DNA from: an uncultured Clostridia bacterium
GTDB taxonomy: Bacteria > Bacillota > Clostridia > Lachnospirales > Lachnospiraceae
DNA: 6,392 nt
NCBI GenBank assembly: GCA_946611595.1
Contig: CAMODY010000101.1
Span: forward strand, 1 to 6,392
Direction of reading: 5' to 3'
A program made the translations under genes and the position numbers. Position 1 is the first letter of the stretch. Each line of letters opens with the position of its first letter. Positions 5,246-6,392 of the stretch are shown piece after piece. The notes below the pieces were generated by a model. The model was not told the DNA's origin. It worked only from the letters and a program-made list of their open reading frames with translations, and did not search any database.

Positions 5246-6392
5246 GCAATAATATCGTAATTACAGGTCTTGGCGCTGTGACTCCTTTAGGGGTAGGCGT
5301 TGATACCTTCTGGAATAATCTGATGGAAGGAAAATGCGCGATCGGTGAGATCAAGAGCATCGACGTCAGCAACCTTCCTGTTAAGAACGCAGGACAGGTC
5401 TGGGACTTTAATCCGAAAGACTACCTGCCGACAAAACTTTCTCTCGATATGGAGCCTTACATGCAGTATGCCTATATCGCAGCAGAAGAAGCAATCAAAC
5501 AGAGCGGACTCGAGACCCATTCCAACCGTGTCGGTATCGTAATGGGAAGCGCGTTAAGCGGTATTTCCATCATCGACAAGACCGGTGCAGACTGGGCCGT
5601 TAAGGGAAGACCTGCAAGCCCGAAACTTTTGGTAAAGGCGATGGCCAATATCACAGCTGCCCATCTTTCCATCAACTATGGAATCCAGGGACCGGATATG
5701 AGCGTAAGTACAGCTTGCTCTTCCGGCGGCGATGCCATCACGCTTGCAGCTATGATGATCCGTTCCGGTATGGCGGATGCAATGGTCGTTATGGCAGGTG
5801 AAGCTGCAACGACAGCAACCATGATCCAGAGCCTTGTAAAGACCGGAGCACTTTCCAAGACCGGAGAGAGCCTTCCGTTCGATAAAAACAGAAACGGCTT
5901 TGTTTTAGGTGAAGGCGGCGGATGCCTGATCCTCGAAAAAGAAGAGTGCGCAAACGCAAGAGGTGCAAAAGTACTTGCAAAACTCTTAGGCGTTGCGAAT
6001 AACACAGATGCATATAATACGGTTTCCCCGAACCCGGAAGGAACCGGAGCTGCAGCCTGCATGAGACTTGCTCTTTCAGATGCCGGAATCAGTCCGGAAG
6101 AAGTCGGCTATATCAACGCACATGGAACGGCAACACATGCCGGAGATATTGCAGAGACAAAGGCCATTGATGACGTCTTCGGAAAAGGCAATGTATATGT
6201 AAGCTCTACAAAGGGTGCAACCGGACATATGATGGGCGCCGGCGGTATCGTAGAGCTGATCTCCTGCATCAAGGCGTTAGAGACCGGTGAGCTTCCGGTC
6301 AATGTCGGACTCAGCGAACAGGATGAAGAATGTGATCTGAAGATTGTAACGGAAGAGAACAAGCATCAGGAGATCAAAGTTGCGATGTCCAA
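5242..6392 (+). CDS. Second beta-ketoacyl-ACP synthase, FabF-like paralogue (3' end outside window)
   Basis: A second thiolase-fold ketosynthase; 383 residues are visible and the last roughly 25-30 should lie beyond the window. It begins at GTG 5242 (MSNNIVITGLGAVTPLG after initiation), overlapping the fabF stop as GTGA. GGCGG at 5231-5235 is a modest Shine-Dalgarno site, so coupling to fabF is likely. The triad is complete: C159 (STACSSGG), H294 (NAHGTATHAGD) and H329 (TKGATGHMMGAGG), with K324. It is therefore an active-type synthase, not a chain-length factor. It clearly differs from the first gene: GPD (150-152) before the Cys, TACSSG instead of TACASG, a segment one residue shorter before LPFD (211-214), and VNVGLSEQDEECDL instead of the PPTINY stretch. 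It is an old paralogue rather than a fresh copy. Roles could be a KAS I-like elongation step, unsaturated chain elongation or a special acyl product; sequence alone does not decide. Confidence 0.9.
   Translation, partial: MSNNIVITGLGAVTPLGVGVDTFWNNLMEGKCAIGEIKSIDVSNLPVKNAGQVWDFNPKDYLPTKLSLDMEPYMQYAYIAAEEAIKQSGLETHSNRVGIVMGSALSGISIIDKTGADWAVKGRPASPKLLVKAMANITAAHLSINYGIQGPDMSVSTACSSGGDAITLAAMMIRSGMADAMVVMAGEAATTATMIQSLVKTGALSKTGESLPFDKNRNGFVLGEGGGCLILEKEECANARGAKVLAKLLGVANNTDAYNTVSPNPEGTGAAACMRLALSDAGISPEEVGYINAHGTATHAGDIAETKAIDDVFGKGNVYVSSTKGATGHMMGAGGIVELISCIKALETGELPVNVGLSEQDEECDLKIVTEENKHQEIKVAMS

Noticed and set aside
4049..6362. Many minus-strand open frames opposite the two ketosynthase genes
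   Set aside because: Same reasoning: fully antisense to strongly conserved coding sequence, with no recognisable domain or start signals.
5242..6392. Second ketosynthase as a chain-length factor (KS-beta) of a type II polyketide or aryl polyene cluster
   Set aside because: The active-site Cys159, both histidines and the Lys are all present, and the neighbours are primary fatty-acid genes with no cyclase, aromatase or tailoring genes.

Overview
The window is a dense, entirely plus-strand fatty-acid biosynthesis locus, most likely the chromosome of an anaerobic Firmicute of the Clostridia (the Lachnospiraceae fit best). This rests on the gene order accB-fabZ-accC-accD-accA, the short Firmicute-style AccA, moderate GC with many AAA, GAA and AGA codons, and strong purine-rich Shine-Dalgarno sites. 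The taxonomic call is an inference; there is no rRNA or other marker gene.

Layout. Positions 25-3902 hold all four subunits of heteromeric acetyl-CoA carboxylase (AccB biotin carrier, AccC biotin carboxylase, AccD and AccA carboxyltransferase beta and alpha), with the 3-hydroxyacyl-ACP dehydratase gene fabZ between accB and accC. Gaps are 1 nt (accB/fabZ), 57 nt (fabZ/accC) and 2 nt (accC/accD), and accD/accA overlap by ATGA, so one transcript with translational coupling is likely. A 104-nt spacer (3903-4006) follows. It holds a terminator-like hairpin, a possible -10 element and a second small hairpin next to a strong ribosome-binding site. Two tandem, clearly divergent beta-ketoacyl-ACP synthase genes come next. 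The first (4007-5245) is a good FabF. The second starts at GTG 5242, overlaps the first by GTGA and runs off the right edge.

Function. AccC carboxylates the biotin carried on AccB, and AccA/AccD pass the carboxyl group to acetyl-CoA to make malonyl-CoA. After transfer to ACP (FabD, not in the window), malonyl-ACP is the extender used by the ketosynthases, and FabZ dehydrates the 3-hydroxyacyl-ACP formed after ketoreduction. The window therefore supplies extender synthesis, condensation and dehydration; the reductases, FabD, FabH and ACP must lie elsewhere, possibly just upstream.

There are no mobile elements, CRISPR arrays, tRNA/rRNA genes or defence genes, and I see no wholly new system. 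The points worth a second look are the tandem coupled ketosynthases (both with a full Cys-His-His triad and both lacking the usual basic patch before the MD motif), the structured accA-fabF spacer, a CxC instead of CxxC half in the AccD zinc ribbon, and a shortened segment in AccC.
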